Source: Carya illinoinensis
Lineage: Eukaryota > Streptophyta > Magnoliopsida > Fagales > Juglandaceae
Direction: 5' to 3'
Length of the DNA: 64,000 nucleotides
NCBI RefSeq assembly: GCF_018687715.1
Contig: NC_056757.1
Location: forward strand, 28,997,501-29,061,500
In this document: positions 41,828 to 54,861 of the stretch, in pieces
How positions within the stretch are numbered: position 1 is the stretch's first letter
How the letters are laid out: each line of letters starts with the position of its first letter
The notes under the pieces: generated by a model
Seen by the model: the letters and a program-made list of their open reading frames with translations, nothing else
What the model was told of the DNA's origin: nothing
The model's database searches: none
Translations under genes and position numbers: made by a program

Positions 41828-44800
41828 TTTCTCTTGGTTTCTCTTAGTGACATGGAGAGAACAGGGGTTTTTCCCATCATTTTTAGAACCACCACACTGC
41901 TAGGCCTCACACATCGAATGAGTTGAACAAGTGGAAGAACAAAATTCTACAGATCGATCCAATTGACTAGTTTTGTGTTCTTGGTGTTGTGGTGTCCCTA
42001 AATACTCATGTCACTGTCACTTGCATTTGTATTCCTTAATTTATCTCATACCAGTAACAATATATAACTTGGGAAATGTGTAATTTTGCTCCAAGAAAGT
42101 CACATTATCCTCTCTTCCACTATGCTATCAAATTAAAATTAAATAAAATATGTTGTTGAAGTTCGATGTTGAAGCATAAAAGATTTAAGTGTGTCTCCAT
42201 AATACCAACAAATTTTAGGGGGATTAGGAGCTCTGATGATATGAGAAATTATATCAAAACCCTGGGTTCGAGCTCTAGGAGTATTCTTGTGAGGGATGTT
42301 TCTCCTAACACCAATTTATTAAGTTAATTACCCTCTCACAATTCAACATATGCTATTAAGTTAAAGTTATTGAATGATATCTAATTAAGTTTGTAAAGTT
42401 CTTAGTTTATCTAAAGCATGTTTTTTTGGTTTTTTTTTTTTTTTTTTTCCAACTTGTACCTATTTTTTTGTTTTCTAATTGATAGGTTCATTAATATTAT
42501 TGAACTTTTAAAGAACTTAACGAGTCTGAGTTACAATTCTTGATGATGGGAAGGATTACTTTGGCACACACTCTATATGAAGAGTTTTTTATTTTTTTAT
42601 TTATTTTTTATCTCCACTCAAACAAAATTTATGAAATTTCTCATTACTAACATATAAACAAAGGAGATAAAGGAGACAAGGCTAAGGTATTCAAGCATTA
42701 AAAATCAAGATGAAAATATTCAAACTCTTTAAAAAGTTGTATTTATTATATAGATTTGGTTAACAGGTGCTATTAGAGTAATCTCATCTCATTTCTCATA
42801 AAATTGCCTATAGTTTAGCTAAAAAGTACATTCCCTAAAATTTTTTCTATATTATTTCAAAAACCTCCTACATCTCATTCCCTATCTTTTCTATATTCTA
42901 TTAAAATAATATTTCTCTATTCTTTTTTTTTTATTTTTTTCTCTCACTTCCATTTACAAACTCAACTACTCAATATTTTTTTTTTTTTTTTATGTTTTGA
43001 ACTATTACTCTAGTGAATATTTTAAACAAAAAATTAAATTATTTTTTTTAAATATGATAATATTTTTAAAATTAAATTTTTTTATATTTTCGTAATTAAT
43101 TAAATTATTTTTAAAATTATTATTTAAAACTATAATAAATATGAGTATGATAGAAAATATAGATGATTAGAAAAATATTTATTTTATATATTAAAATAAA
43201 ATGTTGATAAAAAATAATTTAGGGATGAATAGTGAGTCCCCAACTGTTCATCCCCTAAACATTTTCCCTAGAAAATGGATCCGGATGTGGGGGGTATTTT
43301 GATCAAAATCCTATAATAAATATCAAATTATGGGGAATCCAGTGCTTTGAGGGATCAGAAACTATTTTAAATACCGTATCCGCCGGTACGGCCGGTATAT
43401 ACCATACCGACCACTGGTCCAATACAAGTATTATATCTGTTTCGTACTAACCTAAATACCGGCCAATATTTCGGCCTGTACCGGCCCATATTTCGGCCTT
43501 TATCTTTTTTTTTTTCTTCAAATTATAAACTCATTTTTCGACCATCAATTTAGACCAAACTATTTATAATTTATATATATATATTTATATATAATTTATT
43601 CATATATAGACTATTATTTTGAAATATAATTTATATATATAATTTATTCATATATCAACTATCTTAAAACGCTACTAATATCAAAATATTTCCGTTCCAA
43701 TATCTTAACCGATTTGTCATCTAAAACGATATTCAAAACTTAATACCGGATATGAATGCTCTTTTAAGGGCACTTGTTAATGTTGCACTTATGAGCAGTG
43801 TGGGCTCAACAATCATTCGAAGTATCACGATGTGGGTACAGGGCTAGTAGGACCCAGACGAGCCAGAACACGAACATGATTGACAATGACATCCTTTTGC
43901 CGGCCTGCGTAATTATTCCCCAATGTTTTATCAAAATCTTTAATCCTAAACCAAGTGGGCACTGGCTGAAAATCTGAGATAATACTTTGTTTGCAATTTG
44001 TTTGTGGGTTTGACAGCTCTAAGGGCCAAACCCAAAGCCCTTTTGGACTTGGTCAATTTGTAGCATGTTCACTGATTATTTCGTTTTCTGAAGAGATCAA
44101 CTTGTTCTTCCTGGAAGCCATTTCAGTATTTAAACGACTGTCAGACATAAACATCCAACAACTAACCGACAGAGCTGAGAAGAGGAGACAACAAACAAGG
44201 TACAAGGGAGTTTTGGCCTGCCGATAGAGGTTGTGTGACTTATTCAACAAGCACGCTTTTTGCAAGTTGGCAAGAGATATTTGATCATCGATCCTCGGTC
44301 ACATCATCTCAACTTCAATCAAAAATCAATCTGTGATTAGAAATGATAAATGGAAAAACATTTTTCAACAAGAAAAAATGACAAGTCAGATATGCCGGCA
44401 CCAGGCATCCCCATAACATAGTTTACTCCTAAACACTCCTAAAGTTGGCAAAAATTCACCTGCGATCCATTTGTTGGAGTATGCTTCAAGTCTACCTTTC
44501 TGACCAATTCTTTAGTCCAACCTTTTTGTTGTTTCCATGACTTAGCCCCACCTTTTTTTAATCTATCGATGAAGTTATAGGCATCTTGTGACTGTCAAAT
44601 GTTGTGGTTCCAGTCTACCTTTTGTATTCTAGTATCCATTGTGTTCCTACTACGGCTTTCTCTATCCGTAGTTGGATAACTACAAGAAAGGATATGATAT
44701 CATTCTTTATCTACATTGTTTGGAGTTGTTTTTTTATGTAATTTTCATCTCTTTTTTCCCTGGAAAATAACGTCTTTCTGAACTTGATCTTCATACTCAA

Positions 44801-44934
44801 CATATATTTGAGTGGATTGGTTCAACCTTTCCATAAAGAAAAAAATCATAAAAAGACCCGGGCTACCACCAAAATAAACATATCCAGACTAGTTTCAGTA
44901 CATTCTTTTGTACTATTCTCTGTTTCTGAAGAGA
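41828..44934. other. Intergenic, no gene seen
   Basis: AT-rich DNA with T homopolymers (about 42420-42450, 42930 and 42980) and a stretch at 43370-43750 with repeated TACCGG/CCGGTA motifs, probably a decayed DNA transposon whose ends I could not define. A sequence at 42225-42320 has a tRNA B-box-like GGGTTCGAGCTC. From about 44300 it is the promoter and leader of the next gene. Confidence 0.45.
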
Positions 44935-46706
44935 ATGGCTTCTTTTTCATTGGAGGAGTTTGTCGGAAACGGCGTCCTCAAAGGATTGCTCCCAAAGCTA
45001 TTGGCAGAAGGGTGGGATGATGTACCGACGTTGAAGATTATGAATTCTGAAGATATGAATGCATTAAACATGACACAGCAGCAAAAGGTTTGAGCACAGA
45101 CTTAGCTTCGTACCATATACAAACATAAATTCTCTTGTAACTTCCATTTTTATTTGAAAGAAAACCCTTAAATCTCTGAAGATTATCTATGAAACTGTGA
45201 TGCATCTGTCTTGCAAATAGATTCATCCCACTAATCACATATAGAATCATTGTTCCTTCCCAATCTGTTTTAAGGCATGTATTTCTCTTCGCTTTCAGCA
45301 TGCACTGGAAATCAGATGTTACCTGCATGACCGCTCCCTGATGCAATATGGAGACAAGCTAGAGTCAGATGGGAGATGTCTGCCTGAGCTTCTTGGCATG
45401 AGCATGGAAGATCTTTCTTCTCAATTTCGTATGAAGAGAGGCCATATTGCCCGTTTCATGGGGAGAACTAGTGCATGTTTAGATCCACTTCCCACCCCAT
45501 CTGCTCTTTCTACAACAAAAATAATCAGCGGTAGAAGTTCTGATAGCCTTCAGAAGAGTTTTCTGTCTGTCAACACGAAAAAAGTGCAGACCATGACAAA
45601 AGGCCCTGTGAAACGTACAACTTCTGATATGTCACTAGAACAATCAGTGGCTGATTTGAAGATTAAAGATGAATATATATTCAAAGGAATTGTTGCTGCA
45701 CAACCAGCTGACTCTAGACTGTGCGGTTGCATACAACCACCTCCTGTAGTTGACAAAGTTGCTCCTTACCCTGCTATTGAAGGTATCGCCATTCAAAAAC
45801 TGACTCCCGAATACAAGTATGGAATGGAGGGCTTGGTGAGAACGAAGGCGCCGCCTATGAAGGCTTCAGACTTGTGGCGAGATAGACCAGCTGTGCTTCT
45901 CTGCATCCGACGTCCTGGGTAAATTCCTGTATTCTAGTGAAGTGTTTGTCTCTCAACTCAACCTTTGAGTATGAGTATCTATGCTTTAAACTTAAAGCTG
46001 ATATGGTTTTTTCCCTTACATATCTTGACATTGGAAACAGGTGCATCATGTGCAGAGCTGAAGCTCACCAGCTATATGCCAAGAAACCATTATTCGATGC
46101 ACTGGGAGTCCAGCTATTTGCAGTTCTTCATGAGCACATAGAGTCGGAGGTATTTAGCAAACACAATTTCCAACTTTTTGCTCTTGCAAAGTTCCAATCA
46201 ACTCCTCTTTAGTCTCCTGTTTGATCTACTCTACTTGGATGGTGCAGGTAAAGGACTTTTGGCCCAGATACTGGGGTGGTCCCGTACTCTTTGATCAAGG
46301 TATGCAATTCTTCAAAGCTCTGGGTGGTGGGAAACTTCTCAAGGACAAGTTCATATCAGGATTTGTTTTTAACCCCCGAGCTATTGCAAATTACAAGCGG
46401 GCAAAAGCAACGGGGATAAAGCAAAACTTGAAAGGGGAAGGTAAAATCAAAGGTGGACTCTTCATAATTGGCAGTGGAAAGAGTGGGATTGCTTATCAGT
46501 TTATTGAGAGGAATTTTGGTGACTGGGCACCTATAGCTGAAGTCATCCAGATCTGCACAAACTTGCAGGTAATTCTTATTGGCTTCTTTGGTCTTATCTT
46601 ATAGCCGCTATCTGGCATGCGTCCTGTTTCTAACCAAATATTCTTTCACCTTCTGCAGTGCCAGGAGCCAAGTCAAGGGGAGTCCTCCATGGGAACATTT
46701 AAGTGA
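44935..46706 (+). CDS. SAM-domain / peroxiredoxin-like 2 (AhpC-TSA type) protein
   Basis: Five exons, 44935-45087, 45299-45918, 46041-46149, 46248-46568 and 46659-46706, all GT/AG and in phase, give 416 residues. Residues about 5-100 resemble a SAM (sterile alpha motif) domain: LEEFVGNGVLKGLLPKLL, then MTQQQKHALEIRCYL, then DLSSQFRMKRGHIARF. A low-complexity linker follows. The C-terminal part is a thioredoxin-fold domain of the PRXL2 (FAM213/AAED1) group: RPAVLLCIRRPG, the redox motif C259-I-M-C262 in CIMCRAEAHQLY, ALGVQLFAVLHEHIESE, and DFWPRYWGGPVLFDQG. PRXL2 proteins are proposed redox regulators. The SAM domain would supply oligomerisation or partner binding. The CxxC motif is split from its preceding strand by an intron at Gly258 and is restored on splicing. 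The gene looks intact; substrate and location are unknown, and no targeting peptide is evident. Confidence 0.85.
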
Positions 46707-47964
46707 ATATGAATAGAACTTTCTTCTTGTTTTACCATTCCAATCTACAAGTTTATATTCCTTGCATTTCAAACACAGGGTATCGTGTGGCTTGGCTCTG
46801 CTCGATTAGACTTCGACTTCATTTGATTCTTTTCATATTATTACCATGTTTACTTAGTTTTTTATTATTACCATGTTTACTTAGTTTATATTCAGTTTGA
46901 CACTAATGTATATTTAGTACTTCCTACTTGAAATTACAATCTATATATACTACTAACTCTGAATGCGTCATACAAATATTATTCATAACAACTCGGATGT
47001 AACACCTGCATAAGACTGACACATGAAAGAAAATCATATACACCATTTTTTAACGATTAATGTGAAATGTATTACTATGTTTATTGCCTCAACAATTAAG
47101 AGTAGCACATGGTAAAACCTAATCCAAAAGGGAGCGGGGCAGGGGCTTGGTAGGCTATGCCAAACGACTGAACCAAAGGGCGGCGGCTACAACCAAGCAC
47201 AAGCCAACATCAAATCCTTGTAAGTTGTAACAATGAGGAACCAGCCAAGACCGCTTCAAAATTACTCCCGTAAGAATCATCAGTAATCGTATGCATTTAC
47301 TCCAATACCACCCCGGGGTCTGAAAGAATGGGATTCTAAGGAAAACGGGGGTATAACATTACATTTGTTAGCATACGATTAAAAAACAAACAAACAAACA
47401 GCTTCTAACTGAACTGGAGAAAACATCATCATGATTTCCCTCACAACCTTCTGATAATGCAGTCCACCCCACCTCCTCCTTCGATTTCATAAGCAGAAAA
47501 AATAGAAAAGCTGAAACATGAGCATCCGAGCTTCCCTCTTGACCTGCCTCCTGACATTTTCAGAACCATGATGTGTACATCCCCGATTCACAAACATCCT
47601 CATATTTGGGAAGCAAACCTATTCTTCTGAATGCAGAATTATCATTTCTTGATATTAGTGTTTATCATCTCAACAAAAGAAACAACAGTGGCTGTCGTTG
47701 CAGCATTATTTCTCCAAGAATCCGCAAAGTTGGAGAAAATCCCCTTCTTAGGGTCATGTGACCGATCCTTCAAGCTCTACCCGAGGTTAGCATCTCTCAC
47801 TCAACACAAAGAACTTGAACCAAATGATGATGTTAGATCTTCATCAATGGAAGTGGAAACCTCTTAAGCTTTGTTATTTCCTTGAGATACTAATAAGCTG
47901 CCCAAGCAAATACTGGCCCATAATAGTACAATAGCATAAAATCAAAAAATAAAATAAAAAGTAG
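46707..47964. other. Convergent 3' region, no gene seen
   Basis: Untranslated ends of the SAM/PRXL2 gene (plus) and the bHLH gene (minus) meet here. A duplicated TTATTACCATGTTTACTTAG motif is at about 46840-46885. The frames at 47573-47867 have no family-like content. Confidence 0.5.
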
Positions 47965-50713
47965 TTAAAGTTCAACTTTCATTTTGCCAGGAGGCAGAGA
48001 CCCTGCAAATACAGAAGGGAACTCAATAAGTTCGAGATCATAGGTGGGGACTTGTCCAAAAATGCTAAAATTTATACCATCTGCCTCTTGGCTATTGGGG
48101 GGAGCACAGATTCCGTAGCTCATCTGGATAACATTATGAAGCTCATCGTCCCAGACATTTGATAGCTGTATATATAGAACGAAAAGGTCAACCATAAGCA
48201 TGGAGGCTCGAGAAGCCCAAGTACAAAGAATAATGTCCATACATCCTTCAATGGACAGGAAGTTAGCCAGATTTCAAATAATTGCCAAAATAACATAAAT
48301 CTTAGACCTGCCCAGTGAAACTTATGCATTAAACAGAATATGCCCAACTTATCCACTAGACATGAAAAAGAATACGTACGTCCCATTTTATAATCAAAGC
48401 AGGTGATGAGAAAAAACGATTATAGCTATTTATTAAAAAATACCTGTGTAGGATCCTTGAATCCTCCAATTACGGTTGTCAAATGGGAATTAATGGTTCT
48501 TTGAAGTAAATCAGATGAGCTTCCCATGCCAGGAAGACCAGCTTGATTGAGTCCTCGTTGAGATGGACGTAACAGAGGATAAACCATAGGTATATTAGGT
48601 GAAAATCCCATCGTAGATGAAGTAGCCACTCGTGATGGAAGGGTCTGCATAAATTGGAGATTCTGTTAATTTACCCAAGAATATTACCTGTAATGATTTC
48701 GCTTCTTATTGAAATAATGGCAACATTATTTACATCTTTTGCGAGGAGCCCTTCAACATTAAGATCTAGCCGTGGATTGACTGTAGCAAGTTTCATAGAC
48801 AAAAACTGCAAAGAAGGGACGTACTGTTATAACATAAACTCATTAAAGCACACGTTTCTAATATACACGTGAACTAGCAATCTAATTAAAAGGGTTGATT
48901 CAAAAGCTTTGGATAAGCAAATGAGGGTGAATTTCATATATTTTTCATCTTCATCTTGAAAGCAAGACCCCATGGCAATGCTTCTATAAGCAGTCGCAAT
49001 GCTAATTTATCTCTACAAGAACTACTGATAAAATTATGAGTTCAAGCTGACAAAAACACAAAATACAGGTACGGCCGGTAAAACCAGATAAATTAAAAAC
49101 CACGATCTTGGAAGAATGAAAAGAAAATTATTGTTTATCCCATACCTCAACCTGTCGTTGCAGTGACTGTACATAGTTAATGATTTCGTCCAGCATCACC
49201 GCTTTACCAGTGACCTGCAAAAATAAATCATTTCTCATACTTCAAACAGCATACACTCAATTCTAGCAAGAATTTTGGCCTAATTAAGCTCTTTAAGCTA
49301 TTAACTTCAACAAACCAACCTTGCTGCAACCAGGTACAAGATCATGAAGAAATTTCATCCTCTCACTAATCTTTTCTCTTCTTACCTATAATCAGAATCA
49401 TTAAATTCTAACGCAAGTGCTGTGGGCAAAAAAAACTTATATTTAACAGAAAATTCCATCGGATCATACTCTTTCTGCAAGACTATGGCTGTTAGTTGCC
49501 TGCCCCCTCCGAGCTCTGACATGAATATACTCTTCTTTTGGTGGATCTGAAGTTTGAGAACCCTGTTTACCTTGTTTCCCAGAGTTCCTGTTAGTAGTTG
49601 AAGCTTGGTTTCGGTTTCCCTTCTGTTGAATTTCAGTATTATCCTTCGCAGATTCACCAGACTTTTGTGGAGCTCCCTTGGCTATATCAATTTTAGTACC
49701 CTGCCACAAAATTTTAACATTGTGGGCAACGACAAGAAAAAAAAAGCGCATCCATTACAGATTTTAGAAGAAAAATTCAGAAGCATGGTTTTTACCTGTC
49801 CATTCCTTTTCCTTTTCTTTGAGTCAAGTCCACAAGGTTCCCAACTTGCATCTTCCAACAGAGATGGCTCATCTTGATCACCCGCACCGCTAAACTCAGC
49901 TTCATCAGAATCGTTACCAGACCCACCAATGCCTTGCTTAGCTTCATCACGAGATCCCATAAGGCTGTGACTATTCCTCTCATTCTTTAGTGGGCTCCCT
50001 TCAGTAGCCCCATGCTCAACAGGCAAAGAAACATCCTTGGAAGCTTCGCCAACACCCAGCTCATTCTCCTGAGAATGCGCACCAGACACTGGTTTCAAAC
50101 TATTGCCTGCAAAAGCCTCTTGCGTCCCCTGTATCATTCCCCCACCCCCGGAATAAAGACTCATAGATTCAGGAATCGTAAAAGGGTTCACCATATCATT
50201 AAAATTCCCCCCATTGAAGCATGAGAACCTAGCAGCACGCTCAATGAACGCAGAATCTGCTGGGAACGGAGGCAATCTTTGATGAAGCATTACAGGAGCA
50301 TTTGGCGAAAAAATATCCCCTTTCAATGTTGAACTCGTAGGATTCCAACTCATATCAAATGTTTTATCAAAAGTTCTAAAGGAGACAGAATCACCTTTTC
50401 TAATCCCAAACGCGTCTGAAGTGCTTTGGATTTTCTGGACACTAACTTCACCGAATCCCAGGTTTTCTGAATTGGTGCGGTGTTCCCAAAGGGTTGGGCC
50501 AAACGACTGCACCAATGAAGTAGATGAACAAGAAGAAGATCCAATAAGGTCTCCTTTGCTAACAGCCATCGGATTTTCCGTGGGCATCATTCCGATGGAG
50601 GTATTTGCCAGATTGGCAACACCAAATCCAAAGTCAGACGCGCGAGGTGCATAGTTCATAGGATCCTCATTCCTATTTTCTAACTCAAACTTATCTTTGC
50701 CACCCATATCCAT
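47965..50713 (-). CDS. bHLH transcription factor, bHLH49-type
   Basis: Nuclear basic helix-loop-helix regulator. Eight coding exons: 50713-49796, 49700-49470, 49385-49320, 49214-49146, 48805-48734, 48662-48444, 48165-48078 and 48002-47965, all in phase, giving 566 residues. The start MDMGGKDKFELE was taken as the first ATG after a leader; in-frame ATGs upstream give an unlike extension. The basic region [29 protein letters not shown] has the H-E-R triplet (His in SHSLAER, Glu, then Arg) expected of G-box (CACGTG) binders. Helix 2 is [25 protein letters not shown], continued by VNPRLDLNVEGLLAKD. The C-terminus NVWDDELHNVIQMSYG ... SLPPGKMKVEL is characteristic of the bHLH49/62/74/77 subgroup, involved in cell elongation and growth. 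The N-terminal 306 residues are serine- and asparagine-rich and presumably regulatory. The last intron (48077-48003) is only 75 bases and open in frame, so its retention would add 25 residues. Confidence 0.9.
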
Positions 50714-52638
50714 CTCTCCTGACAAGAATGCCAAAAGCAGCCACTGGTAAATCCCTTTCCTTTCGCTGATTTTCAAACAACAACTCAACTAGCAATTGGA
50801 AATCTTTTTTTTTTTTTGTTTTAAAAAAAAAAAAAAGATTTCAGAGATTGGCCACCCCGAAAGAAAGTGAAGTTACCCTAATCCTAGATAAACCAGAGAT
50901 CAAAGTCTAATAACTAATTAATCTCCAATTGTATATTCCCCTAACAACCGTACAAAAAGGCTTCAATCGAAACCATGTAATGTAATTCGAAACTTACAAT
51001 AAAAGCTCAATCCATCTGAAAGAGAAAAAATCAGACAAACTAACAAGAAGGAAACGGCTCAGAAGAAGCAAATAAGGAAGACCCAGAATAAAAAGGAAAA
51101 AAGAAAAAAGGAAGACTCAGAATATGAGCTCGAAAACACAAAAGCAATGAATAAAGACCACACAACTTTAAAAGCTGCCGTTTCCAAAGCTACCACTGAA
51201 CTTGGAAGTACAAAATTACACAGAGGAAGCCCAACCAGAACATGAAATTAAAAAGGACAGTTCCAAGAAAAACAGAGACAATGCCTATTGAAGCAACCAA
51301 TTATACAAAGAGCAACGATTTCGGTATAATAAATACCTATTGAAACCCTAGTCACTAGGCAGACCAGAAACCCAGCACTGGAGCAGAGAGAGGCCAGTTA
51401 AAAGTGGCAAGCGAAAGATACCCATTTCAGATTCCGTGCTATTTTTAGGACCCTGCCCTCTATTCAAGCTTTTACACTCCCAACTTTTATTGAATTTGGG
51501 CTTTTGCTTTGTTTTGTTCAACCCTTCCTGCCTTTTCAGCTCAGAAACCCTGCTCGGACCCTGTCACACCCTAGAGAGAGAGAAAAGGAGCAAAGAAAGA
51601 TTCTAGACAGAGAAGGACTTAACAAGGCATTACAAATAGAAATTCAAGGAGACGGGTTTCTCGAAAGAGAGAGAGTGAGAAAGAGAAGAGTAATGGCAAA
51701 GGTCCTGCGTTTATACCCACGCTTGCATTAAAAACAGAGCTCTTGATGATTAAACACCGCCACTGCTGCTGTTATGATATTACAACAAAACACGTCCCCC
51801 ATCCCCGACCTTTCTTCACCGGAAAAATATGATTGAAATCGATTTTATGCAATAATAAGTCTGTCTAATATAATTTATCAGAAAAACAAATTTTAATAAA
51901 AATTATATTAATTTAAATTTTAAATATAAATATAACAAAATTGATATACAGATCACTTCATAAATTCATTTGTAACAAAACTCTTCTTCACCACGTCCAT
52001 ATTTATTATTATTATTATTATTATTGCAATATTTATGTATTGTTTTGTTAATATGGTTGGTTGTTTTATTTTTTTAATATAAAATAATTATTTTAACTAA
52101 TCACACTAAAAAAAATTATATAAAAATGACTATATAATAAAATTTTTTGTTTTTAAAATGTGCACTAACCTTTCGATATCCAATTTAATTTTCAGTTTGA
52201 ACTGAATTATTCAATCTAGTAAATGAAAAAAATACAGTATTAATAATTAATTAATTCACATGTGATATATAATATCAAATAATTTAAAATTCAAGTAAAA
52301 TGAGAATTGCTTCAAAAACAATCATTCCATTCGTATACAAACTTATATTTTCAACTTTTGCTGTGTGTTTTTTTTATATCTTAATACAATATTGTCCTTT
52401 GCTTAGCCAACTTTCATGGTGGAAGGAAGCTACTGCATCATTATTGATTATACTTTGGGAGAAGAGCCTTACATCTTTTCTATGCTCTGTTTAGTGAAGA
52501 AAACAAAAGAAAAACCAAACTCATATTTTACACGCACGACGACACATCTTATTTTATATATATATATATATATAGACATACACATACATAGATAGAGATG
52601 GAGGAAATGTCCATTGGGGGGAAGAAAATTAAAAAAAA
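50714..52638. other. Leader and promoter of the bHLH gene, then intergenic
   Basis: Up to about 51720 this is probably the spliced 5' leader and promoter of the bHLH gene. An A/T homopolymer pair lies at about 50807-50835 and purine-rich sequence at 51570-51700. Beyond it lies AT-rich DNA with (ATT)n at about 52002-52026 and (TA)n at about 52556-52574. No further gene. Confidence 0.45.
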
Positions 52639-53444
52639 ATTATTAGAGATACAAAAGAATCTCACACACTAATATGACACATTATCAGTATGCCACATGT
52701 CCCTTTATCTCATCCAATCTCTTCTCTCAAGCAGCTTAACCACCGCACACTGCCACTTGCAACGCTGTCACTGGCGTCAGCACTCACGCCGGCAACCACC
52801 CCATGGACCCAAGCCACCGTCAAAGTCCCCCTTCTCCCCGCAACTCCCTCTCCTAAATGGATTTCTACGGATTCTCCACCATAGCACCGCCATACGTTGT
52901 CCCCACGCCACTGGGCCACCACCACCAAATTTCCCTTCTTCTAGCAACCACCCCATGCTCTTCCAGCCATTGTCGAAACCCCCCTCCCCGAGCCCTGAGG
53001 CTGCCCCCTTCTCCTCGCAAGCCCCTCTCCAAAATGGGTCTCCACATATTCTTATCATAGTGCAGCCGTACGCCGTTCCCATGCCACCAGACCACCACTA
53101 TTGAGCTCCCCTTCCTTCAACAAACATCCCATGCTCTTCCAGCCACCATTGAAACCCCCTTCTCCCCGCAAGACCCTCTCTCGAATGGTTCTCCACAGAT
53201 TTTCCACCATAATGCCGCCATATGCTATTCCCACGCTACCGAACCACCACCACCAAGCTCTCATTCCTCCGATGACCAACTCATGCTCTTCCAGTCACCG
53301 TCGAAGCCACTCATGCTCTTCATGACTAATGCGGGAGAGGGGGCACAGGGGGAGGGAGAGAAAAAAAATTAGGAGGGAGAGAAAGAAAGAGGAAAAAAAA
53401 AAAGGCGTGGCAAGTGGTGTGTGGGATCCTTTTGTATCTATAAT
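52639..53444. mobile_element. TIR element with C-rich tandem-repeat core
   Basis: The left end TTATTAGAGATACAAAAGAATCTCACACAC...TGCCAC (52639-52695) and the right end GTGGCAAGTGGTGTGTGGGATCCTTTTGTATCTATAAT (53407-53444) are imperfect inverted repeats of about 40-55 bases. Long TIRs suggest a Mutator-like element. The core (about 52740-53330) is C-rich and holds about three 155-175-base units, each with CATGCTCTTCCAGCCA, AAACCCC(C/T)TTCTCC and TTCCACCATA-like blocks. Frames here run in several phases and look non-genic. No 9-bp duplication was identified. Confidence 0.6.
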
Positions 53445-53727
53445 ATTCTCCAAACCAAAATGTAAGCATCTAATTTTATTAATAATTATGCACTTATAAT
53501 TATTTTACAATTATTTTATATATTCAATTATTTTATAAAAAAACATTTTTTTTTTATTTTTATCTTTTTCTTTTACATAATTATCTTACTCTTTTAAAAA
53601 ACGAATTGTAAATTTACCTTATTACGATATACTGATCGTTTTATTTCTTTAGCACATATAGTGTTGGTTTGCCAAAATTTAGACATAGATTGTAGTTTCT
53701 GATTTTTATGTGCTTTACACTTTATAT

Positions 53728-53905
53728 TTTAAGTAATGTTACATAAAATCGTAAAATGCATAATCGTCGTGTAATAATTTTGAAAAATAATAGGATCCGT
53801 TATTAAAAAGTTATTTATTTATTTTTATGTAGGTCTCGTATTTTTTCACTTTTTTCAAAGAGATTGTGTGAAGCTTGCAGATTTCACGATTGTAAATATC
53901 ATTTC
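53728..53905. mobile_element. Small TIR element (MITE), relative of 20903-21070
   Basis: The ends AAGTAATGTTACATAAAATCG and CGATTGTAAATATCATT are imperfectly inverted. The interior carries TATGTAGGTCTCGTATTTTT, similar to the earlier copy. Confidence 0.5.
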
Positions 53906-54665
53906 TTTTACATTTTAGTGTCTTATTTTGTAGTTCTTAATATAGATTTTCTTGTACTGTTTTCATACATTGGTTATTGTAGTTTACATTTTAATATTAT
54001 TTTTTTTTATAAGTTTTTAATATTATATTGATAGTTAATATAGTTTTAGTTTGTTTAGGACTTGGTTTAGGGTTTTTATAACCTCCAAGTTCTTATTTTG
54101 TACGTAGTATTTCTCCATCGAAAATGAGAACTATTAATAAAATTAAAGTATCATTCGTCTTCGTAAAAAGGAAGATGCTCTTTCACATGTATGCCATTTG
54201 ATACCATTCATATATTTATAGAGAAGGAAATTGCTTAGATGATCCATGGATTGGTAAACCTAGCTAAGAGCATGGGGATGAGATAATTTATTTTATTTTC
54301 AACTGTTTTTCTACTCCTGTGTCATTTTGAATATGTATTAGGATGCTTTCACTTTGTTAAAAGCAATAATTTATTATTATTTTTAAGTAGTACTATCGTA
54401 CATATATATAAGTAATGCTAGAGACAAGTTTTGTTATGAAATTTAAAAAAATTAAATTATTTTTTATATTTTATTTGAAAGTTTGGAAAAGTTGTAATGA
54501 TTAGTTTAAAAATATTTATATTTAAAAAATATTTAAAAAAAATGAGATGAGATGAAAATTGTTACAAACATCGTATTGTAAAATTATTTTTATTATAAAA
54601 TAAATATAATTTATCACACAAAACAAATTCTCGTTTATAAAAATTATATTTAGATATATAAAAAG

Positions 54666-54854
54666 AGTTTTGCTACTCATTATCTCCACAAACCACACTT
54701 ATTTTTATTTTTTTCAATTTCTTTTTATTTTATTCTTTCTAAACTAATTGAATTTTTCTACTCATCATCCATACACTACATATTTGATAAGAGAAAAAGA
54801 TAAAAAAAAGAATTATGTGTGGTGTGTGGTACGAGGATGATGAGTAGAATTTTC
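54666..54854. mobile_element. Small TIR element (MITE), TTTTGCTACTCATTATC ends
   Basis: Left AGTTTTGCTACTCATTATC and right GATGATGAGTAGAATTTTC are near-perfect inverted repeats. Inside each end lie CCACAC and GTGTGG blocks. A relative appears near 28090-28300. Confidence 0.65.
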
Positions 54855-54861
54855 GATCGTG

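Noticed and set aside
42225..42320. Possible tRNA-derived repeat with GGGTTCGAGCTC
   Set aside because: Only a B-box-like motif is present. There is no cloverleaf, so it is neither a tRNA gene nor a definable SINE.
43370..43750. TACCGG/CCGGTA-rich stretch as a transposon
   Set aside because: The composition suggests a decayed element, but I could not find paired ends or a target duplication.
47573..47867. Plus-strand frames antisense to the bHLH 3' region
   Set aside because: Overlapping frames in the convergent 3' region with no domain, probably shadows.
52690..53325. Several overlapping frames on both strands
   Set aside because: They are by-products of C-rich tandem repeats in a TIR element and appear in multiple phases.
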